Positions 42,103-51,799 are shown, counted from the first letter of the stretch. The stretch is 64,000 bases of DNA from Empedobacter brevis NBRC 14943 = ATCC 43319 (GCF_000382425.1 NZ_KB908291.1:62001-126000); one strand, 5' to 3'. Made by a program: numbers and translations. The notes: generated from the letters alone by a model not told the origin.

Positions 42103-43926
42103 TTAATTTAAACCAGCTACAATCTCGCGCCATTCTTCTAATTCAGGAATGCCGGGCTTTCTTTTTCCAAAGAATTGTACAATGATTTCTCCTTTATCAT
42201 TAAAAACTTCAATAGCTGTTACAATTCCATCTTCAGTTGGTTTTCTCACGATCCAAGTAGAAGCAATTTTATCCATATCCAAATGCATATTAAAATCCGG
42301 ATCGAGGATATTGAACCAGTTTTCATGCCACATGGTACGTTTTACTTCACCTGTATGAATTTGTATATTCCCTTTATTACCGGTGAAAACCATAATTGGT
42401 GTTTGTGTTTCTGCAGATTTTTCTAACAATTGAACAATTGCTTCTTTAGAAATTTGTTTTGCATGGTAATCTGTAGGAGCTAAACGTAATGCTTGCGTAC
42501 GTGTTACGCCATATTTGCGTAGCATGGTAAAGAAATTGTGAGTGTCTTTTAAATCGATCCAAGCTTGACGAAATCCTTCTACATCAATTTCTTCGTCCGC
42601 CTTTTCTGTTACATTATTCTCAACCATTTCCGTTGTCGGAATTGTTTGTTGATCGTCGTTTTTATATTTCTCCACCAAAGCATCAAATGCATCAACATTA
42701 CTTTGTGGTACTAAGTATATTTTGTGAATAGCCTCTCCGTCTTTTCCAAAAAACTGCAAACTTTTGCGCTCTCCGTGTTCAGATGGTTCAGTTACTGCAA
42801 AAGCCGTTTTCCAATGGTTTAGGAAAATGCGCATATCAATGTCTTCACCAACAAATAACTGAGCGTGAGGAGAAGAAAAATCTCCATTCAGGTAAACCCC
42901 TTTTCGTTCGTGTACACATTCGTTATTACGAGTAAGAGCCATCACTTTTCCAAACGATTCAATTTCTTGTAAAATTGCAGCAAATTCAGGTTTTAATCTT
43001 GTTACATGATCTCCTAACTGAGTTGCTAAAAGTTCCATTTCGCTTACTCCTAATTCTTTTGCAGCATTGCGAATTCTAATTTTGGGTTGACTTGCTTTCA
43101 AGTCGTCCCATTGTTTTTTTAAATCTGTAATAGTATTCATTGTAATTGTTTTTTTACCAAATAAAATAAGTGGTTTCTGGTCGATTGGGTTTTTACAAAT
43201 TGTACAAGGAAATCGGTAAATTTTGGAAATGATTTCGGGTTGAAAAACTTTTTCCGGGCTATCCTGGTAAACAATCTTTCCCTTGTTCATCAAAATAACT
43301 TCATCCGCAAATTGTGATGCCAGATTAAGGTCATGCATAACCAAAATCACTAAATTTCCTTTTTGTTTGAATTCATTTAAAATTTCTAACAAATTAAATT
43401 GATGAGAAATGTCTAAATTATTCAAAGGTTCGTCTAATAATAGTAGTTTTCGATTGACTTCATTTTCCAGCTGCGTAAAAACACGGGCCAAATGTACCCG
43501 TTGTTTTTCACCACCGGAAAGATGAACGTAATCCCTGTCTTTTAAATGGTTGATATCGGTTTTAGTCATCCAATATTCAACCGAATCGATGTCTTTTTGT
43601 TGAGGTGCGTTTTGGAAATAAGGATAACGGCCCATTAAGACCACTTCTTTTACAGATAATGGAATATCTGTCGGTTGATGTTGCGAGAATTTTGCTTTAT
43701 GTTGAGGCAGATCTTCTTTTTTCCAATTTTTTAATGCAATGTCTTTTAATCGAATCAAATTTTCGTTGGGATCAATTTCATTTGCGATGTAACTCAGTAA
43801 AGAAGATTTTCCGGCTCCGTTTGGACCAACGATTGCAATCATCTTACCTGCTTTGGCATCAAATGAAACGGTCTCTAAAATCTTGAATGATTTGTATTGA
43901 TAATTTATATTTTCTACAGTTAACAT
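42103..43926 (-). CDS. hmuVS: HmuV-HmuS fusion: heme ABC ATPase joined to hemin-handling protein
   Basis: One 607-residue frame. Residues 1-258 are an ABC ATPase (Walker A GPNGAGKSS, LSGGEKQRVHLARVF, Walker B KLLLLDEPLNN, H-loop MHDLN) ending in FPCTICKNPIDQKPLILFGKK. Residue 263 is a Met (ATG 43140) that starts a complete 345-residue HemS/HmuS-type protein (MNTITDLKKQWDDLK, two repeated halves). The join lies at seven A; with six A the first part would stop at a TGA overlapping that ATG. Internal initiation at 43140 is possible. A one-base overlap links it to hmuU. Confidence 0.85.
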   Translation of the reverse strand: MLTVENINYQYKSFKILETVSFDAKAGKMIAIVGPNGAGKSSLLSYIANEIDPNENLIRLKDIALKNWKKEDLPQHKAKFSQHQPTDIPLSVKEVVLMGRYPYFQNAPQQKDIDSVEYWMTKTDINHLKDRDYVHLSGGEKQRVHLARVFTQLENEVNRKLLLLDEPLNNLDISHQFNLLEILNEFKQKGNLVILVMHDLNLASQFADEVILMNKGKIVYQDSPEKVFQPEIISKIYRFPCTICKNPIDQKPLILFGKKTITMNTITDLKKQWDDLKASQPKIRIRNAAKELGVSEMELLATQLGDHVTRLKPEFAAILQEIESFGKVMALTRNNECVHERKGVYLNGDFSSPHAQLFVGEDIDMRIFLNHWKTAFAVTEPSEHGERKSLQFFGKDGEAIHKIYLVPQSNVDAFDALVEKYKNDDQQTIPTTEMVENNVTEKADEEIDVEGFRQAWIDLKDTHNFFTMLRKYGVTRTQALRLAPTDYHAKQISKEAIVQLLEKSAETQTPIMVFTGNKGNIQIHTGEVKRTMWHENWFNILDPDFNMHLDMDKIASTWIVRKPTEDGIVTAIEVFNDKGEIIVQFFGKRKPGIPELEEWREIVAGLN

Positions 43927-44957
43927 TACAATGATTTTTTATAATTCATTAAAATTGAAATAAACACAGGTGCTCCCATTAATGAAGTTAAAATTCCAAT
44001 TGGAATTTCAGATGGGGAAACCAAAGTACGACTGATTGTATCTGCAACGATAACCAATATTGCGCCTAAGAATGCAGATAGAGGAAGAATAATGACATAA
44101 TTTGATTTGAAGATTAACCGTAAAATATATGGAACGATTAATCCTACAAAACCAATTGTTCCGGTGAAAGAAACAATCGTTCCTACCAATAAAGCTGAAA
44201 AAACAATAATTTGTCTTTTTGTTTTTTCAACATTAATACCCAGATGCTCAGCATCTTTTTCGCCTAACATCATCGCGTTCAATGTTTTTCCTTTTCCGAT
44301 TAAAAAGAAAAAACTGACGCTGATAACTATTCCCAAAATTAAGATTTTGTCCCAGTTGGCACTTGCAATACTACCTAATGTCCAAAATGTTAAGTTACGT
44401 AGTTCTTCTTCTGTTGATAGATAAGTCAAAAGGCCTGTTGCAGAACCACAAAGAGCAGATATTGCAACGCCGGATAACAGTAAAATGGTAATGTTTGTTT
44501 TTTGATGGTGTGAAGAAATTCTGTAAACAAAAACAGTTGAACACATTGCACCTACAAATGCCATCAAACTAAGTAATGAGTAATGAATGAGTTCCGGGAC
44601 AAAATCTTTAATATATCCTCCTAAGACAATTGTAATTGCCGCAAACAAAATACTTCCCGATGTAATTCCAATCAAATCCGGAGATGCCAAAGGATTTTTG
44701 AAGATTCCTTGTAAACATGTTCCGGCTACAGCTAAACCAGAGCCAACTAAAATAGACAGAATGATTCGAGGTAATCTCAATTCGAAAAGGACGTAATAAT
44801 CACTGTCATTGATGGCGGTTCTATTGGTAAAAGCTTTATTGATAATGGAAAGGATGGATTCGTTAAATTGATAAACACCTAAAAATAAAGCCATAATAGC
44901 TATACTTAAGATGCTTAAACTTAACACTGAAAGATGTATTCTAATTTGCGGATACAT
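43926..44957 (-). CDS. hmuU: Heme ABC transporter permease (FecCD/BtuC family)
   Basis: The 343-residue permease has about ten membrane segments and family signatures FELRLPRIILSILVGSGLAVAG, LQGIFKNPLASPDLIG and IGFVGLIVPYILRL. It forms the membrane channel with the HmuV ATPase. Its stop codon TAA overlaps the A of the hmuV ATG, so the two are translationally coupled. Confidence 0.95.
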   Translation of the reverse strand: MYPQIRIHLSVLSLSILSIAIMALFLGVYQFNESILSIINKAFTNRTAINDSDYYVLFELRLPRIILSILVGSGLAVAGTCLQGIFKNPLASPDLIGITSGSILFAAITIVLGGYIKDFVPELIHYSLLSLMAFVGAMCSTVFVYRISSHHQKTNITILLLSGVAISALCGSATGLLTYLSTEEELRNLTFWTLGSIASANWDKILILGIVISVSFFFLIGKGKTLNAMMLGEKDAEHLGINVEKTKRQIIVFSALLVGTIVSFTGTIGFVGLIVPYILRLIFKSNYVIILPLSAFLGAILVIVADTISRTLVSPSEIPIGILTSLMGAPVFISILMNYKKSL

Positions 44958-44980
44958 ATTATTTTAAGTCTTTATTTTAT

Positions 44981-45850
44981 TTATTGTTGAAGTAGTTGGT
45001 TTAATTGTACAGCAGCCTGCCCTACACGAGGCCCAAAACCAGAAACTAGCTGTCCATCCATTGCAATTATTTTTTTGTTTTTACCGGCATTTGTTGACGC
45101 AACACCTTCTAATTTTAGGACACCGTCAATTCCTCCCATGCTTTCCAAGCCTTTGTCAAACATTAAAATATAATCAGGATTTCCTTTTACAACTGCTTCA
45201 GGAGTTAATGGTTTAAAATCTTCAAATTCCGTTATCGCATTTTGTCCTCCGGCAATTCCAATGATTTTTTCCATCGGTGTATTGGTTCCGGCAACCATTA
45301 AGTTTCCTGCTCCTCGGGCATAAATGAATAGAACTTTTGGTTTTGTAGCTAAAGGTTTTAAAGCTTTTAAATCTGTATCAATTTTTGTATTGATTGCTTC
45401 AAAATCTTGTTTGTTTAATGAAGTTGCGATTGTTTTTACCAATTCTTTTGTGCCGTCAATAGAATAATCTTGTTTAATAATTTCTGTCTGAATACCTGCA
45501 TTTTTTAACTGGGCAATTTGTTCCGGATTCAAATCTTTATCTGTTGCATAAACTTTTGTTGGTTTCAAAGCCAATAAAGCTTCAATTGATAAAGAACGCA
45601 CATGTCCCAAATCTTCTGCTTTTTCTTTTACAGAAGCAGGATAAGTACTTGTTACATCCACACCAACCAGATTGTTTTGTTCTCCCAAATCCGCTAAAAC
45701 TTCTGTAATTGCGCCATTTAAAGAAACAATTTTTTCATTGGATGTTGTTGATTCAGTTTTTACATCATCTGAGTTTTCAGCTTTTGCGTCCTTATTATTA
45801 CAACTTGCAAGTAATGCTAAGATTGCAGTAGAAATAAATAGTTTTTTCAT
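44981..45850 (-). CDS. hmuT: Heme-binding periplasmic lipoprotein HmuT
   Basis: The 289-residue protein has a lipoprotein signal (KKLFISTAILALLASCNNKD) and a TroA/BtuF-type binding fold: VSLNGAITEVLADLGEQNNLVGVD and YPASVKEKAEDLGHVRSLSIEALLALKPT. A tyrosine in VLFIYARGAGN lies where HmuT proteins bind heme. ATG 45850 is chosen over a longer frame from 45883 that would cross the promoter. First gene of hmuT-U-VS. Confidence 0.92.
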   Translation of the reverse strand: MKKLFISTAILALLASCNNKDAKAENSDDVKTESTTSNEKIVSLNGAITEVLADLGEQNNLVGVDVTSTYPASVKEKAEDLGHVRSLSIEALLALKPTKVYATDKDLNPEQIAQLKNAGIQTEIIKQDYSIDGTKELVKTIATSLNKQDFEAINTKIDTDLKALKPLATKPKVLFIYARGAGNLMVAGTNTPMEKIIGIAGGQNAITEFEDFKPLTPEAVVKGNPDYILMFDKGLESMGGIDGVLKLEGVASTNAGKNKKIIAMDGQLVSGFGPRVGQAAVQLNQLLQQ

Positions 45851-45880
45851 TATTATTTGTATTAAGTCTAAATTAAAGCA

Positions 45881-45911
45881 CAAATATTGCGAAAAAGATT
45901 CAGTTGAGCAA
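45881..45911 (-). promoter_or_regulatory. hmuT promoter
   Basis: On the minus strand TTG (45911-45909), 20 bp, and AATATTTG (one mismatch to TANNTTTG, 45888-45881). Leader about 30-40 bases. Confidence 0.55.
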
Positions 45912-45916
45912 TTTTT

Positions 45917-45935
45917 ATTTAGATTAATTTTAAAT
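45917..45935. promoter_or_regulatory. Fur-like box 3 at hmuT
   Basis: ATTTAGA-TTAAT-TTTAAAT, a 7-5-7 inverted repeat placed six bases upstream of the -33 element. It resembles the boxes at 24928 and 36983 and the 19-bp size of Fur sites. Confidence 0.55.
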
Positions 45936-46085
45936 AAAATAATGTAGATTTTGATCGAAAGGATTAGAATAGGATAATTCTTTTTTCAATTTTAAAATTG
46001 ATAATAATCATACCATATTAAAGAAAATCATCTTTCCAACCTTAAGATAAATTTCTAAATTAGTTATTTGATATTTAAACAATCA

Positions 46086-46823
46086 ATGATACAAATAGCT
46101 ATAATTAGTGACATTCATGGAAATATAGTGGCATTGAATGAGGTGCTTGCAGACATTAAGAAAAAAAATATTTCTCATGTATATTGTTTAGGAGATTTGG
46201 TCGATTTTGCACCTTGGAGTAACGAAGTCATTTCATTTTTTCGAAACAATAGAATTCCTTGTATTCTTGGAAATCATGACGAGCGAATCGCATTTGATTT
46301 GCCTATAATTCCATTAACTCATCATGATGATGATGAAACGGAAAACCGGATTCAAGCAATCAATCATAGTAAACAGCATGTTATTTCAGAACATAAAGAG
46401 TGGTTGTCAACGCTTCCTTATCAGTTAGAATTAGTATACAAGATAGGTAAATCCTATCAAAAAATTTTGTTGGTTCATGCTAGTCTTCACAGCAATGATG
46501 AATATGTTTATGAATCTGATGAAAAAAGAGAAATGTATTCGAAATTAAAAGAAAAAGCGATAAATGTTCTGGTGATGGGGCATACGCATCAATCTTACAT
46601 TCAACAAATTTCGGATGTACTTTTTGTAAATAGCGGCTCTGTGGGAAGAAGTAAAGAAGAGGACAGAAAGGCCACGTATTGTGTTCTGACTTTGAATGAA
46701 CATAAGGTGAATGCAGAAATTGTTAAGGTAGATTATCCGGTACAAGAAGTTATTTCAGCTATTTACGCAAGTGAAATTCCTGATTTTTATGGTGATTTTT
46801 TAGCGAAAGATTTTAATTTATAA
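46086..46823 (+). CDS. Metallophosphoesterase family protein
   Basis: The 245-residue protein shows all motifs of the calcineurin-like phosphoesterases: ISDIHGN near 9, GDLVDFAPW, GNHDE near 66, and GHTHQSYIQQ with a following NSGSVG. These metal-binding residues are complete, unlike the 33.3-kb relative. Substrate is unknown; related small enzymes act on phosphodiesters or proteins. ATG 46086 replaces a TTG at 46068. It stands alone on its strand. Confidence 0.88.
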   Translation: MIQIAIISDIHGNIVALNEVLADIKKKNISHVYCLGDLVDFAPWSNEVISFFRNNRIPCILGNHDERIAFDLPIIPLTHHDDDETENRIQAINHSKQHVISEHKEWLSTLPYQLELVYKIGKSYQKILLVHASLHSNDEYVYESDEKREMYSKLKEKAINVLVMGHTHQSYIQQISDVLFVNSGSVGRSKEEDRKATYCVLTLNEHKVNAEIVKVDYPVQEVISAIYASEIPDFYGDFLAKDFNL

Positions 46824-46866
46824 TGATGAGAAAGGTCATTCTGTAAAAGTTGGTCGTAACGTCATA

Positions 46867-46903
46867 AGAGAAAGTACTTCCTTACTTGAAGTACGTTCTC
46901 TTA
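46867..46903. terminator. Bidirectional terminator
   Basis: AAGAGAAAGTACTTC pairs with GAAGTACGTTCTCTT with one mismatch over 15 bases and a seven-base loop, between convergent genes. Confidence 0.75.
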
Positions 46904-46928
46904 TTAATTTGATTTATGAATAGATTGT

Positions 46929-47723
46929 TTAAAAAATATAAGCAAAACCTGCATTTCCATAAATTGAATACATTTTGAATGAAATGGCTTCAAAATTCTT
47001 TTTAAATATTTGTTTGTGCCCCATTGTTGCATCTAAAAAAATGCTGAAGTTACTCTTTATTTTGAATTCAGTTCCTAGCTGACTTCCCCATTGAAAAGGA
47101 CTTAGGTTATCGGAAAAATCATATAATCCTTTTGCTGTGTTTTCGAATGTTGTTGGTTCGCCGATCGGACTGCCTTCTCTAAAAGTACCATCATAAATAT
47201 AGCCGGAAAACGATTTATCGATCAAACCGGAAAAATAAAATCCTCCATAAAAATTCCAATTGTTAGAGGCATTCCAAACGAATAAAACAGGAACAGAAAT
47301 ATAGGCATTGTCCATTTCTGTAATCACATGTCCTGTAAAGAAACCTTTTGTCTGAGCACCTGTATCGTCTTGTATTTGGGTATAATAGTTTTTTACTTTT
47401 GCTTGCGTTTTCATTCCACGGCCTTCCATATATAAGCCAACACGAATTCCATACTTTTGTTTATCGTTGAGCCATTTTGTTGCGTTTATTCCAATTCCCA
47501 GTTGTAAAGTCGGATTATAGCTTTCGATTTTTCTAATTTCTGCTGGGATACCTATAGGTGAAGCTCCTCCGATACTAAATTGAGCTCTTGCTTGGTAGTC
47601 TACATTCTTTTTAAAAAAGGAAGTTTTATTTTGTTCTAAATTATCTATTTCCTGCGCAAAACTGATGAGAAAAGAATTGAATGTTAAAACAATGATAGTT
47701 ATTTTTTTATATTTTTTTTTCAT
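46929..47723 (-). CDS. Outer-membrane beta-barrel protein (PorT-like)
   Basis: The 264-residue protein has a signal peptide (ITIIVLTFNSFLISFAQ) and a predicted barrel with alternating strands such as YGIRVGLYMEGRGM and NWNFYGGFYFSGL, ending FAYIF. The size and the surface-loop pattern fit PorT-like outer-membrane proteins. The upstream PCMD lipoprotein gene overlaps in context (gap 4 bases), so they may act as a pair. Confidence 0.75.
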   Translation of the reverse strand: MKKKYKKITIIVLTFNSFLISFAQEIDNLEQNKTSFFKKNVDYQARAQFSIGGASPIGIPAEIRKIESYNPTLQLGIGINATKWLNDKQKYGIRVGLYMEGRGMKTQAKVKNYYTQIQDDTGAQTKGFFTGHVITEMDNAYISVPVLFVWNASNNWNFYGGFYFSGLIDKSFSGYIYDGTFREGSPIGEPTTFENTAKGLYDFSDNLSPFQWGSQLGTEFKIKSNFSIFLDATMGHKQIFKKNFEAISFKMYSIYGNAGFAYIF

Positions 47724-47727
47724 GGTT

Positions 47728-48810
47728 TTAGTTGTAAATTAATTCTAATTTGTCAACGATTAATGTACTTCCGATAGCACCCGTAAAATAAGCTCCATCA
47801 ATACTTGAAGACATTACAATTGCCAAGACATATTCTTTAGAGGGATCGTATTTTTTGCCTTCAACTAATTTAAAAGGAAAATTGATTTCTCTCCAATTTG
47901 AAGTTTCCAAGCGATCAGCTGCGGAAACTCTTGCAATGGCAACATTTCTCGGATCTTTGAAATTGTGATCGCCATATAAATAGTTTTCTTTTGCTTGAGA
48001 TTCGAAAATAATCGCATAAATATCAAATGTATCGACTGCTCCGGGAATTGGGTTGAAGTCTTGGTTTCTTACTTCTTTACCGGCTTTGTATTTATAGTAT
48101 GTACGGACAGATTTTGGTAATTCTCCTGAATATGGTAATCCAAATTTTGTTGATTTTAGTGTATTAAACAGATTTGTTTTGAAACTTCCTAAAAATAAAT
48201 TTCCTGCCGCGATTGGATTTCCGGTTGCTGCTGCAAAACTACTTGTATAAACTGTTTGCATTTTGGCTGCATAACCACCGGATCTTCCTTCTGCAACAGT
48301 TGTTGGATATTCGTCAGGTGTTTTATCTCCGGCAACTGTTACATAACCGGAATTTCCAGTTGCCCAATCATATATTTTATCTCCATTAGAACCAATGGTA
48401 TAAAAACGATAATACCTGTCTTTATCTGTTAATTCAGCTTGATTAAAAGAATAAGACGTACTCAATTCATCAATATTGAAACTTATGGTATATACTTTTT
48501 TCCAACGTTTATCCTGAGCTGTTACGACGGCAGTCTGAGTGGTCGTATAATCGCGAAGAGTTCCATTAACCGGATCAATAGTTGCGTTTGGTGATAAAAT
48601 GAATACAGGAGCTTGATTTTTTAGATCAATATTAGATTTCACTCTGAATTCGATAGAATTATTTGTAATAATTGGATCAGTTTTCAAATATTGAGGAGGA
48701 ATATAAGCTTCGAGAATGTCTGCATTTGTATCCAATTCTTCTTCTTGTATACAAGAAGAGAGCATAAAAGGTAGAAGGAAAAAAACTAAAATAGTATCCT
48801 TTTTTATCAT
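47728..48810 (-). CDS. PCMD-domain lipoprotein
   Basis: The 360-residue lipoprotein (signal LVFFLLPFMLSSCIQ, lipid cysteine at 20) has a cell-surface type N-terminal beta region (about 30-115) and a PCMD-type domain, the putative carbohydrate-binding or -metabolism domain found in Bacteroidota (KYDPSKEYVLAIVMSSSIDGAYFTGAIGS near the end). The pairing with a downstream barrel gene is common for such lipoproteins. Its target is unknown. Confidence 0.72.
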   Translation of the reverse strand: MIKKDTILVFFLLPFMLSSCIQEEELDTNADILEAYIPPQYLKTDPIITNNSIEFRVKSNIDLKNQAPVFILSPNATIDPVNGTLRDYTTTQTAVVTAQDKRWKKVYTISFNIDELSTSYSFNQAELTDKDRYYRFYTIGSNGDKIYDWATGNSGYVTVAGDKTPDEYPTTVAEGRSGGYAAKMQTVYTSSFAAATGNPIAAGNLFLGSFKTNLFNTLKSTKFGLPYSGELPKSVRTYYKYKAGKEVRNQDFNPIPGAVDTFDIYAIIFESQAKENYLYGDHNFKDPRNVAIARVSAADRLETSNWREINFPFKLVEGKKYDPSKEYVLAIVMSSSIDGAYFTGAIGSTLIVDKLELIYN

Positions 48811-48994
48811 TGTTTTTGAATTGAATAGTTAAAATTAATGAAAAAGAAATTCAATATGTTGATTATTTACTTTCATATAGCCTTGCGTTTTCTCTGTTAT
48901 CAAACAAATCTATAAAATAGTCAATATATCATATGGTTTTATTAGAAAAATTTTAAGCTTTCGTCGTACCTTGGGAAAATAAACGAACATATTT

Positions 48995-50326
48995 ATGAAA
49001 ATTAAGTCATTATTAACACTTTTTCTTCTCTCGACCACATTTACTTTTGCACAAACAAAACAAATTTTAATTGAAAATGTTAGAATTTTAGATCATCAAA
49101 CAAAATCACTTACTTCACCTATGAATGTATTGGTTTCGGGGCAAAAAATTCAGAAAATTAGTACATCTGCTATTTCAACAAATGGACCAGATGTTGTAAA
49201 AATTAATGGAGGAGGAAAAACATTGATGCCGGGCTTAATTGATGTGCATGTTCATATGGTATTTGGTTCTTTAACAATGGCGCAAATGATGTCGCCTGAA
49301 ATGTCTGAAGAATTGTTGATGAGTAAAGTAGGAGAAGCTTCTCAAAAAATGCTGATGCGTGGATTTACAAGTGTTCGCGATGCAGGAGGACCAATTTTTC
49401 CTTTGAAATTAGCCATTGATAAAGGTAAAGTTTCCGGGCCACGTATCTGGCCTTCTGGAGCAACAATTAGTCAGACTGCCGGACATGGAGATTTTAGAAC
49501 ACCGGACGAGCGATCTCGTCGTTTTTTTGGAAAACCTTCTCGTGCCGAGTTATTAGGTGCAACTTTCATTGCAGACGGCAGGGATGAGGTATTAACAGCA
49601 ACAAGAGAAAATTTGCGCTTCGGAGCGAGCCAAATCAAATTGATGGCTGGTGGCGGGACCTCTTCTGCATATGATCCGATTGATGTTACTCAATATACTT
49701 TTGATGAAATGAAAGCTGCTGTGGATGCTGCAGAAGATTGGGGAACGTACGTAATGGTGCATGCTTATACACCAAGAGCAGTACAACGTGCTGTAGAAGC
49801 CGGTGTAAAGTCAATTGAACATGGTCAGATGCTGGATGAAGAAACGTTGAAATTATTAGCACAGAAAAATGTTTGGTTAAGCTTACAAAACTTAATGGAT
49901 AATAATGACAATATGGATGCGCAACGTAAAGAAAAGCGTAAACCGGTATTGGATGGTCAGGACAAAGTATGGCCATTGGCGAAAAAATTAGGAGTTAAAT
50001 TGGCCTGGGGAACGGATTTCCTTTTTGAGCCGGAGCTGAACGATGAACAAAATAGTTATATTTTGCGTCTTCAAAAATGGTTTACAAACGCCGAAATTTT
50101 AAAAATGATTACACAAGATAACGGTGAATTGTTACAACTTTCAGGTTTACGTAGCCCATATCCGGGAAAATTGGGAGTAATTGAAGAACAAGCACTGGCA
50201 GATTTGTTATTGGTAGATGGAAACCCTTTAAAAGATTTGTCTCTAATTGCAAATCCTGAAAAAAACTTTTTAGTTATTATAAAAGATGGCCAGATTTATA
50301 AAAATACAATCAAAACTAAAAAATAA
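48995..50326 (+). CDS. Secreted metal-dependent amidohydrolase
   Basis: The 443-residue enzyme has a signal peptide (MKIKSLLTLFLLSTTFTFAQ) and the amidohydrolase barrel: LMPGLIDVHVHM (metal-binding HxH), a lysine in FGASQIKLMAGGGTSS, MVHAYTPRAVQ and EHGQML for further metal histidines, and GTDFLFEP with the catalytic Asp. It resembles imidazolonepropionase-related, prolidase-like enzymes (Xaa-Pro dipeptidase type) that act outside the cytoplasm. The substrate is uncertain. It diverges from the PCMD gene. Confidence 0.85.
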   Translation: MKIKSLLTLFLLSTTFTFAQTKQILIENVRILDHQTKSLTSPMNVLVSGQKIQKISTSAISTNGPDVVKINGGGKTLMPGLIDVHVHMVFGSLTMAQMMSPEMSEELLMSKVGEASQKMLMRGFTSVRDAGGPIFPLKLAIDKGKVSGPRIWPSGATISQTAGHGDFRTPDERSRRFFGKPSRAELLGATFIADGRDEVLTATRENLRFGASQIKLMAGGGTSSAYDPIDVTQYTFDEMKAAVDAAEDWGTYVMVHAYTPRAVQRAVEAGVKSIEHGQMLDEETLKLLAQKNVWLSLQNLMDNNDNMDAQRKEKRKPVLDGQDKVWPLAKKLGVKLAWGTDFLFEPELNDEQNSYILRLQKWFTNAEILKMITQDNGELLQLSGLRSPYPGKLGVIEEQALADLLLVDGNPLKDLSLIANPEKNFLVIIKDGQIYKNTIKTKK

Positions 50327-50367
50327 GATTTAGACGATTTAATTTTATCTTTTCTAAATCAATCAAT

Positions 50368-50401
50368 AAAAAAGAGGGACCTTTTTGTTATCCTCTTTTT
50401 T
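50368..50401 (+). terminator. Terminator of the amidohydrolase gene
   Basis: AAAAAGAGG and CCTCTTTTT pair around a 14-base loop and are followed by T. Confidence 0.65.
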
Positions 50402-50578
50402 ATTTCCTACAAGATTTTAGTAGTATTTAATATCGTATGCAAAATTAGGAATGTTAAAATAGAATAGTGCGATGTATTGTAAAACCAACAAAAAAATCTC
50501 ATTGTGAAGATGATACGAAATAAAGCTTAGAAAACCTCACCTTTACTATGAAGTTTTTTTCAAGCAATACTTTTAAGA

Positions 50579-51775
50579 CTAGTGTTCTTCTATAAATAGA
50601 GGCTTTGTGGCATTTTTTCCAAAAAAGGTCATAAGGATGATACATAGGAATAAGAAGTAGAGAGAATAGTTCCATGTTGAATTTACATCATATAGTTTTC
50701 CAAAAATAGGAGGGCCAAAAGCAGCAATTAAATAACCGATAGATTGTGCCATCCCCGAAATTTTTATTGTTCCGGCCATCGTCTTACTTCTCAATGAGAA
50801 AAATAGAATAGAAAGGCTAAAAGCAAAACCTCCGGCTATTCCAATTAATATGGCACTGATATAGCTGTATTTAGCTTTAAAAAAAATAAACATAGAAATT
50901 CCCAGTATGTACAAAACAGAAGTGATGTAAATCATGACTTTGGGATTGTTCATTTTAGTTGCTAAAACAGGACTAAATAACATAGCTGGTAGCATAGCAA
51001 GTTGTAAAACTGAAAATACCCAACCGGCCTCTGTTTTTGTCATTCCATAATCAATAAGTAAAGTGGGTAATAAGGCAACCAGGCAATAATAAACTAAGGA
51101 TTGAATTCCCATAAATATACTAATATTCCAGGCTTGTTTAGAGCGAAATATATTGAATTGAACATGATTTACATGATTTGTTTGAGGTTGTGTAGAAGTT
51201 TTGTTCTTTAATGTATCAACTAGGATGATAAAAAGAGCAAGAATTCCACCAATTATCCAGATGCCTAAAGAGCCTTTCCAACCTGCGTTTGACCATTTTC
51301 CAATTGCTATACTCAACCCAGAGGCAAAGGCTGCAACTAAACTCATTGATACAGAAAAAAGACCGGTCATGAGACCTATTTTATGAGGAAAAATATCTTT
51401 TATATATGCAGGAGTCAATACATTTCCTATGCAGATTCCTAAGCCCATTAATAAGGAGCCGGCATATAAAGTGGTTACATTACCATAAATGCGGATATAT
51501 AAACCAATGATTAAGATAAGTAATGAATAAATGATTCCGTGTCGAATATTTATTTTTTGTACTGCTTTACTAACCAATATAGAGCAGGCTGCAAAGACGA
51601 TAAGTGGAATTGATGTAAGTAAACTGGCTTGAAAATTATCTATTTTTAATACTGATTTTATTTCGTCTAAAATAGGGCTTACAGCTGTGATAGGTGCACG
51701 TAAATTAGCCGAAATAAATATGATTACTCCTATTCCAATCCATATATTCTTATTGTTTAATTGTTTTTTCTCCAT
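50579..51775 (-). CDS. CynX/NimT-family MFS transporter
   Basis: The 398-residue protein has about 12 membrane segments. The N-terminal FISANLRAPITAVSPIL is the clear mark of the CynX/NimT branch (cyanate or nitroimidazole transport and other efflux). ATG 51775 (MEKKQLNNKN) replaces a longer frame from 51802 that overlaps its promoter. It diverges from an AraC regulator with a shared inverted-repeat promoter region. Confidence 0.88.
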   Translation of the reverse strand: MEKKQLNNKNIWIGIGVIIFISANLRAPITAVSPILDEIKSVLKIDNFQASLLTSIPLIVFAACSILVSKAVQKINIRHGIIYSLLILIIGLYIRIYGNVTTLYAGSLLMGLGICIGNVLTPAYIKDIFPHKIGLMTGLFSVSMSLVAAFASGLSIAIGKWSNAGWKGSLGIWIIGGILALFIILVDTLKNKTSTQPQTNHVNHVQFNIFRSKQAWNISIFMGIQSLVYYCLVALLPTLLIDYGMTKTEAGWVFSVLQLAMLPAMLFSPVLATKMNNPKVMIYITSVLYILGISMFIFFKAKYSYISAILIGIAGGFAFSLSILFFSLRSKTMAGTIKISGMAQSIGYLIAAFGPPIFGKLYDVNSTWNYSLYFLFLCIILMTFFGKNATKPLFIEEH

Positions 51776-51799
51776 GTTATGATGATTTAATTTCAATAA

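Noticed and set aside
46086-46823. Same inactive group as the 33.3-kb phosphatase-like protein
   Set aside because: All metal-binding motifs (DIHGN, GD, GNHDE, GHTH) are intact here.
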